Positions 1 through 7,968 of a stretch of DNA of 64,000 bases are shown piece after piece. Source of the stretch: Luteimonas mephitis DSM 12574 (lineage in GTDB: Bacteria > Pseudomonadota > Gammaproteobacteria > Xanthomonadales > Xanthomonadaceae). The stretch lies in contig NZ_AULN01000012.1 of NCBI RefSeq assembly GCF_000422305.1, positions 269,001 to 333,000 on the forward strand. Reading direction: 5' to 3'. The notes beneath the pieces were generated by a model that did not search any database, was not told the DNA's origin, and saw nothing but the letters and a program-made list of their open reading frames with translations. Every line of letters begins with the position of its first letter. Position 1 is the first letter of the stretch. The position numbers were made by a program, and so were the translations under genes.

Positions 1-722
1 ATCACGAAGATCCCGGTCGGGTTGATGTGCACCTTGTTCTTCGGCAGCTTCTCCAGCATCGCCTTGGGCAGCACCGGCTTGAGGATGTGCTCGTACACGC
101 CCTCGACAAGATCTCTCTGCTTGATGCCCGGGTCGTGCTGGGTCGACAGCACTACGGCGTCGAGGCCCTGGATCTTGTTGTCGTCGCCGTAGCGCAGGGT
201 GACCTGCGACTTCGCATCCGGGCGCAGCCACTTCAGCTTGCCGTTCTTGCGCACCTTGGCCTGCTGCTCGACCAGCCTGTGCGAGTAATAGATCGGCGCC
301 GGCATGAACTCGGGCGCCTCGTTGCAGGCGTAGCCGAACATCAGGCCCTGGTCGCCCGCGCCCTGTTCCTCCGGCTTCTTCTGCTTCTTCTTGGTGCCGT
401 CGACGCCCGCGGCGATGTCGGGCGACTGCTTGCCGATCAGGTTCAGCACGCCGCAGGTCGCGCCGTCGAAACCGACTTCGGACGAGTCGTAGCCGATGTC
501 CACGATCACCTTGCGGGTCAGCGCCTCCAGGTCGATCCAGGCCGAGGTGGTGACCTCGCCGGCCACGATCGCCACGCCGGTCTTGACCATGGTTTCGCAG
601 GCCACGCGCGCGCGCTTGTCCTGGGTCAGGATCGCGTCGAGCACCGCGTCGGAGATCTGGTCGGCGACCTTGTCCGGGTGGCCTTCGGAGACCGATTCGG
701 AGGTGAAGAGGTAGCTGGACAT
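1..722 (-). CDS. metK: S-adenosylmethionine synthetase, N-terminal 240 aa (cut by window edge)
   Basis: Makes S-adenosylmethionine from methionine and ATP in the cytoplasm. Reading leftwards from ATG at 722, the protein opens [23 protein letters not shown] (residues 14-18) belongs to the ATP-binding N-terminus, and the family signature [12 protein letters not shown] lies at residues 121-132. The family is usually 380-400 aa, so roughly 150 C-terminal residues lie beyond the left edge. Unlike the metX operon at the other end of the window, the 150 bp upstream shows no S-box-like element. The gene stands divergent from the YdjM-type gene at 876. Identification is secure. Confidence 0.97.
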   Translation of the reverse strand, partial: MSSYLFTSESVSEGHPDKVADQISDAVLDAILTQDKRARVACETMVKTGVAIVAGEVTTSAWIDLEALTRKVIVDIGYDSSEVGFDGATCGVLNLIGKQSPDIAAGVDGTKKKQKKPEEQGAGDQGLMFGYACNEAPEFMPAPIYYSHRLVEQQAKVRKNGKLKWLRPDAKSQVTLRYGDDNKIQGLDAVVLSTQHDPGIKQRDLVEGVYEHILKPVLPKAMLEKLPKNKVHINPTGIFV

Positions 723-875
723 CGGCCTTATATCCCTTGATTCGGATGGAAAGATGGGTGCGCATCATACACGGGCGCAGCCGGCCGTGCATTGTGCCGC
801 GTGGCGGGTTGGCGGGGGTTAAGCGGGTCGATTCGGGCGGGCCGACGCCGGCCGGGCCGCCGCTAGCATCCGGCG

Positions 876-1898
876 ATGGATTCGATCACCCACCTGTTCT
901 ACGGCGGCGTCATCGCCGCGGCGATCGCGCCGCGCGCGCACCGGCGTGCCGCCCTGCTCGCCGGCATGGCGCTCAACACGCTGCCCGACCTCGACGTGCT
1001 CCCGCTGGCGCTGTGCGACGACCCGGTGGTGCGCATGACCTGGCACCGCGCCGCAACGCATTCGTGGCTGGTGCTGCCGTTCGTGGCCTGGGCGCTGTGG
1101 GCGTTGTTCAGGCGCCGCGGTGGGCGGGTGGCGGTGGAACCGGCGCGCTGGTTCCGGGTGATCCTGGTGACCCTGATGTCGCATCCGCTGCTCGATGCGT
1201 TCACGGTCTACGGCACGCAGCTGTTCTGGCCGCTGCCGATGCGGCCGCTGATGTGGTCGAGCCTGTTCATCATCGATCCGCTGTTCCTGCTGCCGTGGCT
1301 GGCGGCGTTCGTGGTCGCATGGTTTGCGCGCGAGCAGGTCGGCCGGCATGCGCTGGCCGCCGGCATTGCGCTGGGCATCGGTTATCTCGGCTGGTCGTGG
1401 ATCGCCAAGACCCTCGTCGACCGCGAGGCGGACCGCGCGCTCGCCGCGATGGGCCTCGTCGGCGCGCCGCGCTTCTCGGTGCCGATGCCGCTCAACACGC
1501 TGCTCTGGCGGGTGGTGGCGATGACGCCGGACGGTTACGTCGAAGGCTTCCGATCGGTGGTGGCGGACGAGGGGTCGATGGTGTTCCGCGGCTACCCATC
1601 GAACACGCAGGCGCTGGCGGAGGCGCGCGACATCGCGGCCGTGCGCGAACTGGCCTGGTTCAACCATGGCTTCATGCGCACGCAGGTAGTCGATGGGGAA
1701 CTGGTGCTCAGCGACCTGCGCATGGGCAGCGAGCCCAGGTACTTTTTCAGCTACGCGGTGGCGCGTCGCCAGGGCGATGCATGGCAGGCGATCGCGCCGC
1801 CGCGCAAGCTCGACCCGGGGCGCGATTTCGGCCAGCTGTGGCAGGCGACCTGGCAGCGCATCTGGCACGAGCCGCGCGCCGGAAACGCGCCGCCGTAG
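876..1898 (+). CDS. YdjM/DUF457-type membrane-bound metal-dependent hydrolase
   Basis: A 340-aa multi-pass inner-membrane protein. The N-terminus carries the family's metal-ligand pattern: DSITHLFYGG with His6, a PDLD acidic pair (38-40), then HRAATHS (His57, His62). Three to five hydrophobic segments follow (about 64-80, 100-150 and 165-185), and the last 130 residues look soluble. The family (PF04307, E. coli YdjM-like) has no firmly assigned substrate, so only 'putative hydrolase' is justified. The stop codon TAG at 1896-1898 is part of a GTAG palindromic repeat that follows. Start chosen at the first ATG, after a short upstream gap from metK. Confidence 0.85.
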   Translation: MDSITHLFYGGVIAAAIAPRAHRRAALLAGMALNTLPDLDVLPLALCDDPVVRMTWHRAATHSWLVLPFVAWALWALFRRRGGRVAVEPARWFRVILVTLMSHPLLDAFTVYGTQLFWPLPMRPLMWSSLFIIDPLFLLPWLAAFVVAWFAREQVGRHALAAGIALGIGYLGWSWIAKTLVDREADRALAAMGLVGAPRFSVPMPLNTLLWRVVAMTPDGYVEGFRSVVADEGSMVFRGYPSNTQALAEARDIAAVRELAWFNHGFMRTQVVDGELVLSDLRMGSEPRYFFSYAVARRQGDAWQAIAPPRKLDPGRDFGQLWQATWQRIWHEPRAGNAPP

Positions 1899-1964
1899 GA
1901 GCGCCCCATGGGCGCGATGCGACTTTACCGGCGAACGCCTTTCGCGCCCATGGGGCGCTCCTAC
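1895..1964. repeat. GTAG-starting REP-like inverted repeat, copy 1
   Basis: Arms GTAGGAGCGCCCCATGGGCG... (1895-1917) and its reverse complement ending GGGGCGCTCCTAC (1942-1964) are nearly identical over 23 bases with a 24-base loop. The left arm supplies the stop codon of the upstream gene, and the whole lies between convergent genes, so it may also act as a transcription terminator. A second copy with the same sequence is at 34943-35008 and a degraded one precedes gcvT. The GTAG head resembles the REP palindromes described in Stenotrophomonas. Confidence 0.85.
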
Positions 1965-1977
1965 GGGGCGTGCGGCT

Positions 1978-2913
1978 TCAGCCCGAGAAAAAGTACCGGG
2001 TGATGTGGAAGAAGATCGGCGCGGCGAAGGTCACCGAATCCATCCGGTCCATCATGCCGCCGTGGCCTTCGATCATGTGGCCCCAGTCCTTGGCGCCGAG
2101 GCTGCGCTTGACCGCCGAAAGCGCCAGCCCGCCGAACACGCCGCAAACCACGATCAGCGTCGACATCAGCGCCGACTGCAGCGGCGTGAACGGGGTGATC
2201 CACCACAGCGCCGTGCCGATCGCGACCGCCGCCAGCCCGCCGCCGACCAGTCCTTCCACAGTCTTCGACGGGCTGACCGTCGGCGCCAGCTTGCGCTTGC
2301 CGAACAGCTTGCCGAACACGTACTGCATCACGTCGCTGATCTGCACCACCAGCATCAGGTACAGCAACAGCAGCGGGCCCTGGCCTTCGTAACCGCGCAG
2401 TTCGAGGATCAGCAGCGCCGGCGCATGGCTGATGCAGTAGATCGCGATCATCACGCCCCACTGGATCTTGGTGGTGCGCTCGAGGAAGTCGCTGGTGTCG
2501 CCGCCCAGCACCGCCAGCGCCGGCAGCGCGAGGAAGGCGTAGACCGGGATGAAGATCGCGAACAGCCCGTACCAGTGGTCGCCGATCAGCCAGTACTGCA
2601 CCGGGATCAGCACGTAGAACGCGACCACAAGCGGCAGGTGGTCGCCGGGCCGGGTGGGCGTGAGGGTGATGAACTCGCGCAGGGCGAAGAACGAGATGAA
2701 GGCGAACACCACGAGGTTCGCCACCGGCCCCAGCCAGAAGCACACCGCCAGCACCGCGACCATTCCCCACCACGCGCGCACCCGTGCGTTGAGGTTGGCC
2801 ACGACCTCGGTGCGGCCCTTGCGCTGCTGCAGTACCCAGCCGACCAGCGAGGCCAGCGCCAGCAGGGCGACGATGCCGCCGAAGACCCAGAGCAGTTTGT
2901 GTTGTGCGTTCAT
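1978..2913 (-). CDS. Phosphatidate cytidylyltransferase (CdsA-like, YnbB-like context)
   Basis: A 311-aa integral membrane enzyme expected to convert phosphatidic acid and CTP to CDP-diacylglycerol. About eight hydrophobic segments precede the family signature, which I read at residues 266-292: SAVKRSLGAKDWG followed by HGGMMDRMD. A second conserved block, SPSKTVEG, is at 214-221. It is the last gene of a three-gene overlapping operon: its ATG (2913-2911) overlaps the acyltransferase TGA in an ATGA. Because it sits with a CDP-alcohol phosphotransferase rather than with the uppS/dxr/rseP genes that normally surround housekeeping cdsA, I infer an auxiliary, YnbB-type copy. Confidence 0.9.
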   Translation of the reverse strand: MNAQHKLLWVFGGIVALLALASLVGWVLQQRKGRTEVVANLNARVRAWWGMVAVLAVCFWLGPVANLVVFAFISFFALREFITLTPTRPGDHLPLVVAFYVLIPVQYWLIGDHWYGLFAIFIPVYAFLALPALAVLGGDTSDFLERTTKIQWGVMIAIYCISHAPALLILELRGYEGQGPLLLLYLMLVVQISDVMQYVFGKLFGKRKLAPTVSPSKTVEGLVGGGLAAVAIGTALWWITPFTPLQSALMSTLIVVCGVFGGLALSAVKRSLGAKDWGHMIEGHGGMMDRMDSVTFAAPIFFHITRYFFSG

Positions 2914-3515
2914 GCCAGCGCCACCACCGCATCGCGCGCGCGTTCGAGGAAGGCATCGCGCGCTTCACCGCCGACGCGCTGCATCGCCTCGCCGAAACGC
3001 ACGGTGCAGTACAGCGGCAGCGGGATGTGCGCGCCCTTGGGCATGCTGCGATGCAGGGTGTCGAGGTAGGCGGGCACCAGGTGCAGCTCCGGGAAAGCCT
3101 CGGCGAGGCGGAACAGGCCGCCGCGGAAGCGCTGCGGCAGGCGTTCGGCGGTGCGCGTGCCCTCGGGGAACAGGATCAGCGAGTCGCCGGCATGCAGCGC
3201 CGCGATCACCGGTTCCAGCGGATCGCCGTCGCGCTCCTCGCGGCGGCGTTCGATCAGCACGGCGTGCAGCACCTTGCCGGCGACGTAGCCGCGCAATCCC
3301 GGCTTGTCCCAGTAGTCGCGGGCGGCCACAGGCCGGGTGCGTGCGCGCTGCGCCGGCGACAGTGCAGACCAGATCGCCATCGTGTCCAGATGGCTGCTGT
3401 GGTTGGCGAAATACAGGCACTGCCCGGCAGGCGGCGCCGCGCGCCACTGCGCACGCGCGCCGACCAGCAGCCGGGTGGTGCCGACCAGCGCCGCCGCAGC
3501 GGCGCGTTCGATCAC
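2910..3515 (-). CDS. 1-acyl-glycerol-3-phosphate acyltransferase-like (PlsC family)
   Basis: A 201-aa acyltransferase. It contains the catalytic NHSSHLD box (NHx4D; His39 to Asp44) and the substrate-binding FPEGTR box (116-121), spaced as in PlsC. Start: I chose GTG at 3515-3513 because it overlaps the stop of the upstream gene (GTGA) and gives a PlsC-like N-terminus; the frame stays open far upstream but that part is antisense-like low-complexity Arg/Ala sequence. Its own stop overlaps the next ATG, so all three genes are translationally coupled. Likely role: acylating lysophosphatidate (or a related lyso-lipid) to make the substrate of the downstream cytidylyltransferase. Confidence 0.88.
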   Translation of the reverse strand: MIERAAAAALVGTTRLLVGARAQWRAAPPAGQCLYFANHSSHLDTMAIWSALSPAQRARTRPVAARDYWDKPGLRGYVAGKVLHAVLIERRREERDGDPLEPVIAALHAGDSLILFPEGTRTAERLPQRFRGGLFRLAEAFPELHLVPAYLDTLHRSMPKGAHIPLPLYCTVRFGEAMQRVGGEARDAFLERARDAVVALA

Positions 3516-4162
3516 GCCGCCTCCCGCAGCTGTCGCGCGATCGCGCGCAGCCGCGTCCAGCAGGTCAGCCCGGAGCCGGCGGCGATGGCGACGACGGCCG
3601 CGTGCAGCGTGTACGCGGTGCCGGCGAAGCGCGTTTCCAGCGGCGCCAGCACGCAGGCGGCGACCATCAGCCACATCCGGTGCGGCTTGGCCATCGGCCC
3701 ACGGAAATCCTGCGACCCCAGCACGGTGCCACCGAGGGTCCGGACGTACGCGGTCAGTGCGGCCAGCAGCGCCGCCAGCCAGCCGCACCACGGCAAGCCG
3801 GCGGCGTAGCCCAGCGCGACCAGGAACAGGCTGTCGGCGACGCGGTCGGGCACTTCGTTGTAGAGCACGCCGGTCGGCGTCCTGCGCGCGTGTTCGACCG
3901 CCACCAGGCCGTCGAACAGGTTGCACAGCAGCCGCAGCACGATCGCCAGCGCGCAGAGCCAGGGTCCCCAGGGGGATTCGAGCTCAAGCAGCGCAGCCGC
4001 GCCGAGGGCGGCGAAGACAATGCTCGCCAGCGAGATCAGGTTCGGCGAAATGCCGCTGCGTGCGAGCAGGGCGCTGAAGCGCTGCACCAGCGCGTTGCTG
4101 CGTGCGGCGATGGGTCGTCGGTTGCCGGCATCGGTTTCCGCCGGGGTCGGGCTCCGATCCAT
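3512..4162 (-). CDS. CDP-alcohol phosphatidyltransferase family protein (YnbA-like)
   Basis: A 216-aa membrane protein that should transfer a phosphatidyl group from a CDP-lipid to an alcohol. The family motif is recognisable but altered: residues 81-110 contain NLFDGLVAVEHAR, then GVLYNEVPDRVAD, so the first and third positions normally occupied by Asp are Asn as I align them, while Asp84, Asp106 and Asp110 remain. Such deviating motifs suggest a separate subfamily rather than PgsA/PssA. Start: ATG at 4162, eight bases after GGAGG; a GTG nine bases upstream (4171) is the alternative. First gene of the coupled lipid operon. Confidence 0.82.
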   Translation of the reverse strand: MDRSPTPAETDAGNRRPIAARSNALVQRFSALLARSGISPNLISLASIVFAALGAAALLELESPWGPWLCALAIVLRLLCNLFDGLVAVEHARRTPTGVLYNEVPDRVADSLFLVALGYAAGLPWCGWLAALLAALTAYVRTLGGTVLGSQDFRGPMAKPHRMWLMVAACVLAPLETRFAGTAYTLHAAVVAIAAGSGLTCWTRLRAIARQLREAA

Positions 4163-4312
4163 CGATGTCACCTCCGTGTCCAGTCGCAGCTTGATAACCG
4201 CGATCGTCGGCTGGGGTCAAGCGGCGCGTGGTGCGGTGGCCGGAAGCGGGCAGATCGATGCATGTCCGCGACGCGGGGTCGCACCACGGGATCTCCCCGC
4301 GCGACCGGTTGC

Positions 4313-5452
4313 TCAGTCGGCCGTCCCCAGATACCGGTCCACGCGCTTGTGCCAGTCGGCGGCATTGACATGGCGCAACAGCGATTCGTTCAACGGCTCG
4401 CGCAGCGGGCTGCCGGTCGGCATCGCGTAGCCGTAGTCCTGCCGCTCCAGCACGAACGGCAGCACTTCCAGGCGTTTGCCATAGCGCTGGGCGATGGTCC
4501 AGCGCAGCAGCGGCGCGTCGTAGACCACCGCATCGGTGCGCCCGCGCGCGAGGCGGTCGAGTGCCTCGCCGAGGCTCTGCACTTCGTGGTCGGCGATGCC
4601 GCGCTCCGCGAGCCAGATGGCGCTGGTCGTGCCCGCCAGCGTGTCGACGCGCACGCCGGCCAGGTCGTCCGGATTTCGGATCTGTGACGACAGCTGCCCC
4701 ACCGTCAGCGCGCTGGTGATCGCCGCGGTGAACGTCGAGACCACGATCAGCGCAGTGAACATCCACACCAGGCCGACGATGCGCCCGCCAAGCGTCACAG
4801 GTGCCTTGTCGCCGTAGCCCACGGTGGTCATGGTGACCGCCGCCCACCAGAAGCCCGAGCCGATGCCCTGCGCCGGCTTGCCGCCGAACTGCGCGGAGTT
4901 GCGCCGGCGTTCGAACAGCCACGTCAGCAGCCCGACCACCAGCAGCACCACCGACAGCGCCAGCAGCAGCTTCAGGAACCCGGGCGAGAAGAACGAGCGC
5001 GCCACTGCCAGCCAGCCCGCGCCCTGCTGCCGCGGCACCGCCACGCCGAGTCCGGAGCTGGTGATCGGGTGGCTGAAGTCCATCTCGCGCTCGCGCCCGG
5101 CCGTGGCGGTGATCGCACCGATGCCGAGGTCGACGCGGCCGTTGGTGACCGCGTCGAGCAGGCCATCGAGATCGTATTCCCGGTACTCGAACGTCCAGTG
5201 GTGTTCGGCGGCGATGTCCTGCCACAGGTCGATCGCCAGGCCGTGATAGCTGCCTTGCCGCTTGATCACGAACGGCGGCGCGACCTTGATTCCCACCCGG
5301 AGCGGCTGGTCCGCGCCTGTGGCGGGTTGCGCCGTCGCCTGAGTTTGAGCGCCATCCATCGACCGGGCCGATGCTCGCGTCGAAGGCGACAGGCTCAGTG
5401 CCGCAATGAGGATGGCCAGCAAGGCCGTTGTCGATGATGCCGCTATCCGCAT
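4313..5452 (-). CDS. GluR0-like ligand-gated potassium channel
   Basis: A 379-aa protein with the architecture of prokaryotic ionotropic glutamate receptors. Order: signal peptide (about 1-29), solute-binding lobe 1 (about 50-138, starting [11 protein letters not shown], with the ligand-contact region [16 protein letters not shown] around Arg120), transmembrane helix (159-180), pore loop with the K+ selectivity filter TVGYGD (210-215), second helix (223-245), and solute-binding lobe 2 (about 252-370). The ligand-binding domain would face the periplasm and the pore conduct K+. Ordinary SBP-3 transport proteins lack the pore insertion. No transporter genes are adjacent, which fits a self-contained channel. 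Ligand unknown; an amino acid is the family precedent. Confidence 0.9.
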   Translation of the reverse strand: MRIAASSTTALLAILIAALSLSPSTRASARSMDGAQTQATAQPATGADQPLRVGIKVAPPFVIKRQGSYHGLAIDLWQDIAAEHHWTFEYREYDLDGLLDAVTNGRVDLGIGAITATAGREREMDFSHPITSSGLGVAVPRQQGAGWLAVARSFFSPGFLKLLLALSVVLLVVGLLTWLFERRRNSAQFGGKPAQGIGSGFWWAAVTMTTVGYGDKAPVTLGGRIVGLVWMFTALIVVSTFTAAITSALTVGQLSSQIRNPDDLAGVRVDTLAGTTSAIWLAERGIADHEVQSLGEALDRLARGRTDAVVYDAPLLRWTIAQRYGKRLEVLPFVLERQDYGYAMPTGSPLREPLNESLLRHVNAADWHKRVDRYLGTAD

Positions 5453-5540
5453 GCGTTCGTTTACCCCGGGGCCTGGAGGCGCGCCGCTCGGGACGCATCG
5501 CGGTCAGGGTAAGGGATGCGGGCGGACGACGTGGTCGCGG

Positions 5541-6527
5541 CTACGCGGCGAATGCGCGCGGCGCCGCCAGGCCATCGAAGTAATCGCGGGTCAGCGCGAC
5601 CTGCATGGCCGCCGTCTCGGCCTGGTTGACCACCGCGCGGAACGGGCCGTTCTCGGGGCGGTCCTTCGCGTACCAGCCCAGGTGCTTGCGCGCGATGCGC
5701 ACGCCGGACGGCTCTCCGTAGAAATCATGCAGCGCATGCAAATGGCCGAGGAGGATGTCGCGGATCTCCGCGAGCGACGGCGATGGCAGCAGTTCGCCGG
5801 TGGCCAGGTAATGCGCGATCTCGCGGAAGATCCACGGCCGGCCCTGCGCCGCGCGCCCGACCATGACCGCATCGGCGCCGGTATGGTGCAGCACGAACGC
5901 CGCGCGCTGCGGCGAATCGATGTCGCCGTTGGCGATCACCGGGATCGACAGCGCCGACTTGATCTGCGCGATGGTGTCGTACTCGGCCAGGCCGGTGTAC
6001 TGCTGGTCGCGGGTGCGGCCGTGCACGGCGAGCGCGGCGATCCCGGCATCCTCCGCGATGCGCGCAATCGCGGGTGCGTTTCGATGGGTGGCGTCCCAGC
6101 CGGTGCGGATCTTCAGGGTCACCGGCACGTCGACCGCGCGCACCACGGCTGAGCAGATGCGCGCGACCAGCTCTTCGTCGCGCATCAGCGCCGAGCCGGC
6201 CCAGGCGTTGCAGACCTTCTTCGCCGGGCAGCCCATGTTGATGTCGATGATCTGCGCGCCGTGTTCGACGTTGTACCGCGCCGCCTCGGCCATGATCTCC
6301 GGCACCGTGCCGGCGATCTGCACCCCGACCGGGTCGGGTTCGTCGACGTGGTCCATGCGCCGCAGCGACTTTTCCGTGCGCCAGAAGCGCGGATCGCTCG
6401 TGGTCATCTCCGACATCGCCAGCCCCGCGCCCAGCCGTTTGCACAGCAGCCGGAACGGCTTGTCGGTGACCCCCGCCATCGGGGCGAGGATCACGCGGGG
6501 TTCGATGTGGTGGGGACCGATCCGCAT
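5541..6527 (-). CDS. dusB: tRNA-dihydrouridine synthase B
   Basis: An FMN enzyme of 328 aa that reduces uridines in the tRNA D-loop. Visible family blocks: LAPMAGVTDKPFR at the N-terminus, INMGCPAKKVCNAWAGSALM with the catalytic Cys, LKIRTGW, HGRTRDQQY, and VIANGDI followed by GADAVMVGRAA of the FMN-phosphate site. Start: ATG at 6527 (MRIGPHHIEPRVILAPMAG), matching DusB; an upstream ATG at 6626 would add a 33-aa Arg/Pro/Ala tail and is rejected. In many gammaproteobacteria dusB is followed by fis; here the next gene is the channel, so that linkage is absent. Confidence 0.95.
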   Translation of the reverse strand: MRIGPHHIEPRVILAPMAGVTDKPFRLLCKRLGAGLAMSEMTTSDPRFWRTEKSLRRMDHVDEPDPVGVQIAGTVPEIMAEAARYNVEHGAQIIDINMGCPAKKVCNAWAGSALMRDEELVARICSAVVRAVDVPVTLKIRTGWDATHRNAPAIARIAEDAGIAALAVHGRTRDQQYTGLAEYDTIAQIKSALSIPVIANGDIDSPQRAAFVLHHTGADAVMVGRAAQGRPWIFREIAHYLATGELLPSPSLAEIRDILLGHLHALHDFYGEPSGVRIARKHLGWYAKDRPENGPFRAVVNQAETAAMQVALTRDYFDGLAAPRAFAA

Positions 6528-6588
6528 GGCGGGGATTCTACCCGCGCCGGAAGCGCGCCCGGCCGGCGCCGGGCTCGCGCGGAACGGA

Positions 6589-6918
6589 TCAGGTGGGCTG
6601 GTCGTCCACCGTCGCATCAGGCGCATTGGCCTTAACCGAGGCGATGCCGTTGTCGCGCCCGCCCTCGTCGGCGTTCATCCGGCTGCAGCCGATCACCTGG
6701 CCGTTGGTCGCAGTGAGGTTGAGGAAGACTTGCCGTTGCTGGCGGTCTTGCGCTCGAGGCGGGCGTCGTCCTTGCTGTTCCTGCGCACCGATGCCGCCGG
6801 TGTACGAGGACTTGGTGGAGTAGCCCTCGCTGGTCAGGATCACCTGCCAGTTGCCGGCCTTGAGGTTGAACCGGAATTCGCCGTGGGCGCGCTTGCTGAT
6901 CTCGAACTTGCCTGCCAT
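6589..6918 (-). CDS. DUF1508 (YegP-type) protein with an apparent compensated frameshift
   Basis: A 109-aa protein built of two YegP/DUF1508 repeats (first at 1-45 with GKFEISKRAHGEFRFNLKAG, second ending NGQVIGCSRMNADEGGRDNG). Between them, residues 46-63 read QEQQGRRPPRAQDRQQRQ in the annotated frame, unlike the family. In the next frame the same DNA (about 6729-6783) reads RNSKDDARLERKTASNGK, which is what the family has there. An extra base (or two missing) near the repeat junction and one missing base before the FLNLTATNGQ block would explain this while keeping the frame open. A strong GGGGAGG Shine-Dalgarno precedes ATG 6918. Function of YegP-like proteins is unknown. Confidence 0.8.
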   Translation of the reverse strand: MAGKFEISKRAHGEFRFNLKAGNWQVILTSEGYSTKSSYTGGIGAQEQQGRRPPRAQDRQQRQVFLNLTATNGQVIGCSRMNADEGGRDNGIASVKANAPDATVDDQPT

Positions 6919-6977
6919 GCCTCCCCGGATCGTGCGGATGGAAGCCGGATTCTGCAGTCGCGCAGCTGATGCAATCG

Positions 6978-7943
6978 TCATGCGCCGAAGCGCGCGACGA
7001 CCTCTTCGCGCCGCGGCATCGCCAGCGCCGCGCCTTGGCGTTCGGTGGACAGCGCTGCATAGCGCGAGGCGAACCGCAGGTGCCCCGCGAACGCTGCGTC
7101 GGGCGCGCCCGACAGCGCCGCTGCCAGCGCGCCGTTGAAGGCGTCGCCCGCGCCGGTCGTGTCGACGGCATGCACGTGCTCGGCAGCGAGCCGGTAGAAG
7201 GCCTTGCCGTCGCCGCGCAGTGCATCGCCGGCGTGAGACACGAAGCAGCCGCTTGCGCCCAGGGTCACGACGATCGTCCCGGCGGGCATGAGTTCGCGGC
7301 ACAGCGCGTGCAGGTGGGGCTGGTCCAGCGCGGTGATGGCATCGCCATCGACGCGCTCGCCGACGTGGCGCGCGACCAGTCCGGCGAACTCGGTTTCGTT
7401 GGGAGTGATGATGTCGGCCAGCGCCAGCAGTTCGCGCGTGGTCGGCGCGTTGGCCGGTGCGGGGTTGAGCATGGCGATGGCCGCGTGGTCGCGTCCGGAA
7501 CGCAGTGCCGCGGCGACGGCGTCGGGCGGGGATTCGAGCTGTGCCAGCACCACGCCGGCGCGTTCGAAGGCGTCAGCCTGGCCATCGACGTGCGCGGGCG
7601 ACAGCGCGCCGTTGGCGCCGGGGCCGATCACGATGCTGTTGCGGCCCTCGCCGTCGACATAGATGCCGGCGGTGCCCGTCGGCTCGTCGCTGCGCAGCGC
7701 GCGCAGGTCGATGCCGTCGGCGGCCGCCAGCGACTGCGCCACCTGCGCGCCGGGATCACCGCCGATCGCGCAGACGAAAGTGGTGCCCGCGCCGGCGCGG
7801 ACGCTCGCGATGGCCTGGTTGAAGCCCTTGCCGCCGGGCCCGGTGCTGTAGCGGCCGCTGAGCGTCTCGCCCGGGCGCGGCAGCACGGCCGTCGCCCAGA
7901 CGTGGTCGACGTTGAACGAGCCGACGACGACGACGCGACTCAC
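6978..7943 (-). CDS. rbsK: Ribokinase (PfkB family)
   Basis: Phosphorylates ribose (or a nucleoside-derived sugar) with ATP. The 321-aa protein has the two PfkB signatures: GPGGKGFNQA (35-44) for sugar binding, and DTTGAGDAFNG (261-271) with the catalytic Asp of the anion hole. NPAPAN (160-165) and TPNETEF (180-186) are also ribokinase-typical. It directly follows the nucleoside symporter gene on the same strand with a 25-bp gap, so ribose released from imported nucleosides is the likely substrate; specificity within PfkB cannot be proven from motifs alone. Confidence 0.9.
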   Translation of the reverse strand: MSRVVVVGSFNVDHVWATAVLPRPGETLSGRYSTGPGGKGFNQAIASVRAGAGTTFVCAIGGDPGAQVAQSLAAADGIDLRALRSDEPTGTAGIYVDGEGRNSIVIGPGANGALSPAHVDGQADAFERAGVVLAQLESPPDAVAAALRSGRDHAAIAMLNPAPANAPTTRELLALADIITPNETEFAGLVARHVGERVDGDAITALDQPHLHALCRELMPAGTIVVTLGASGCFVSHAGDALRGDGKAFYRLAAEHVHAVDTTGAGDAFNGALAAALSGAPDAAFAGHLRFASRYAALSTERQGAALAMPRREEVVARFGA

Positions 7944-7968
7944 CGGCCGGCTCCCGTTCTCGCCATGC

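Noticed and set aside
723..875. SAM riboswitch before metK
   Set aside because: None of the S-box landmarks seen at 54659-54783 occur in this spacer.
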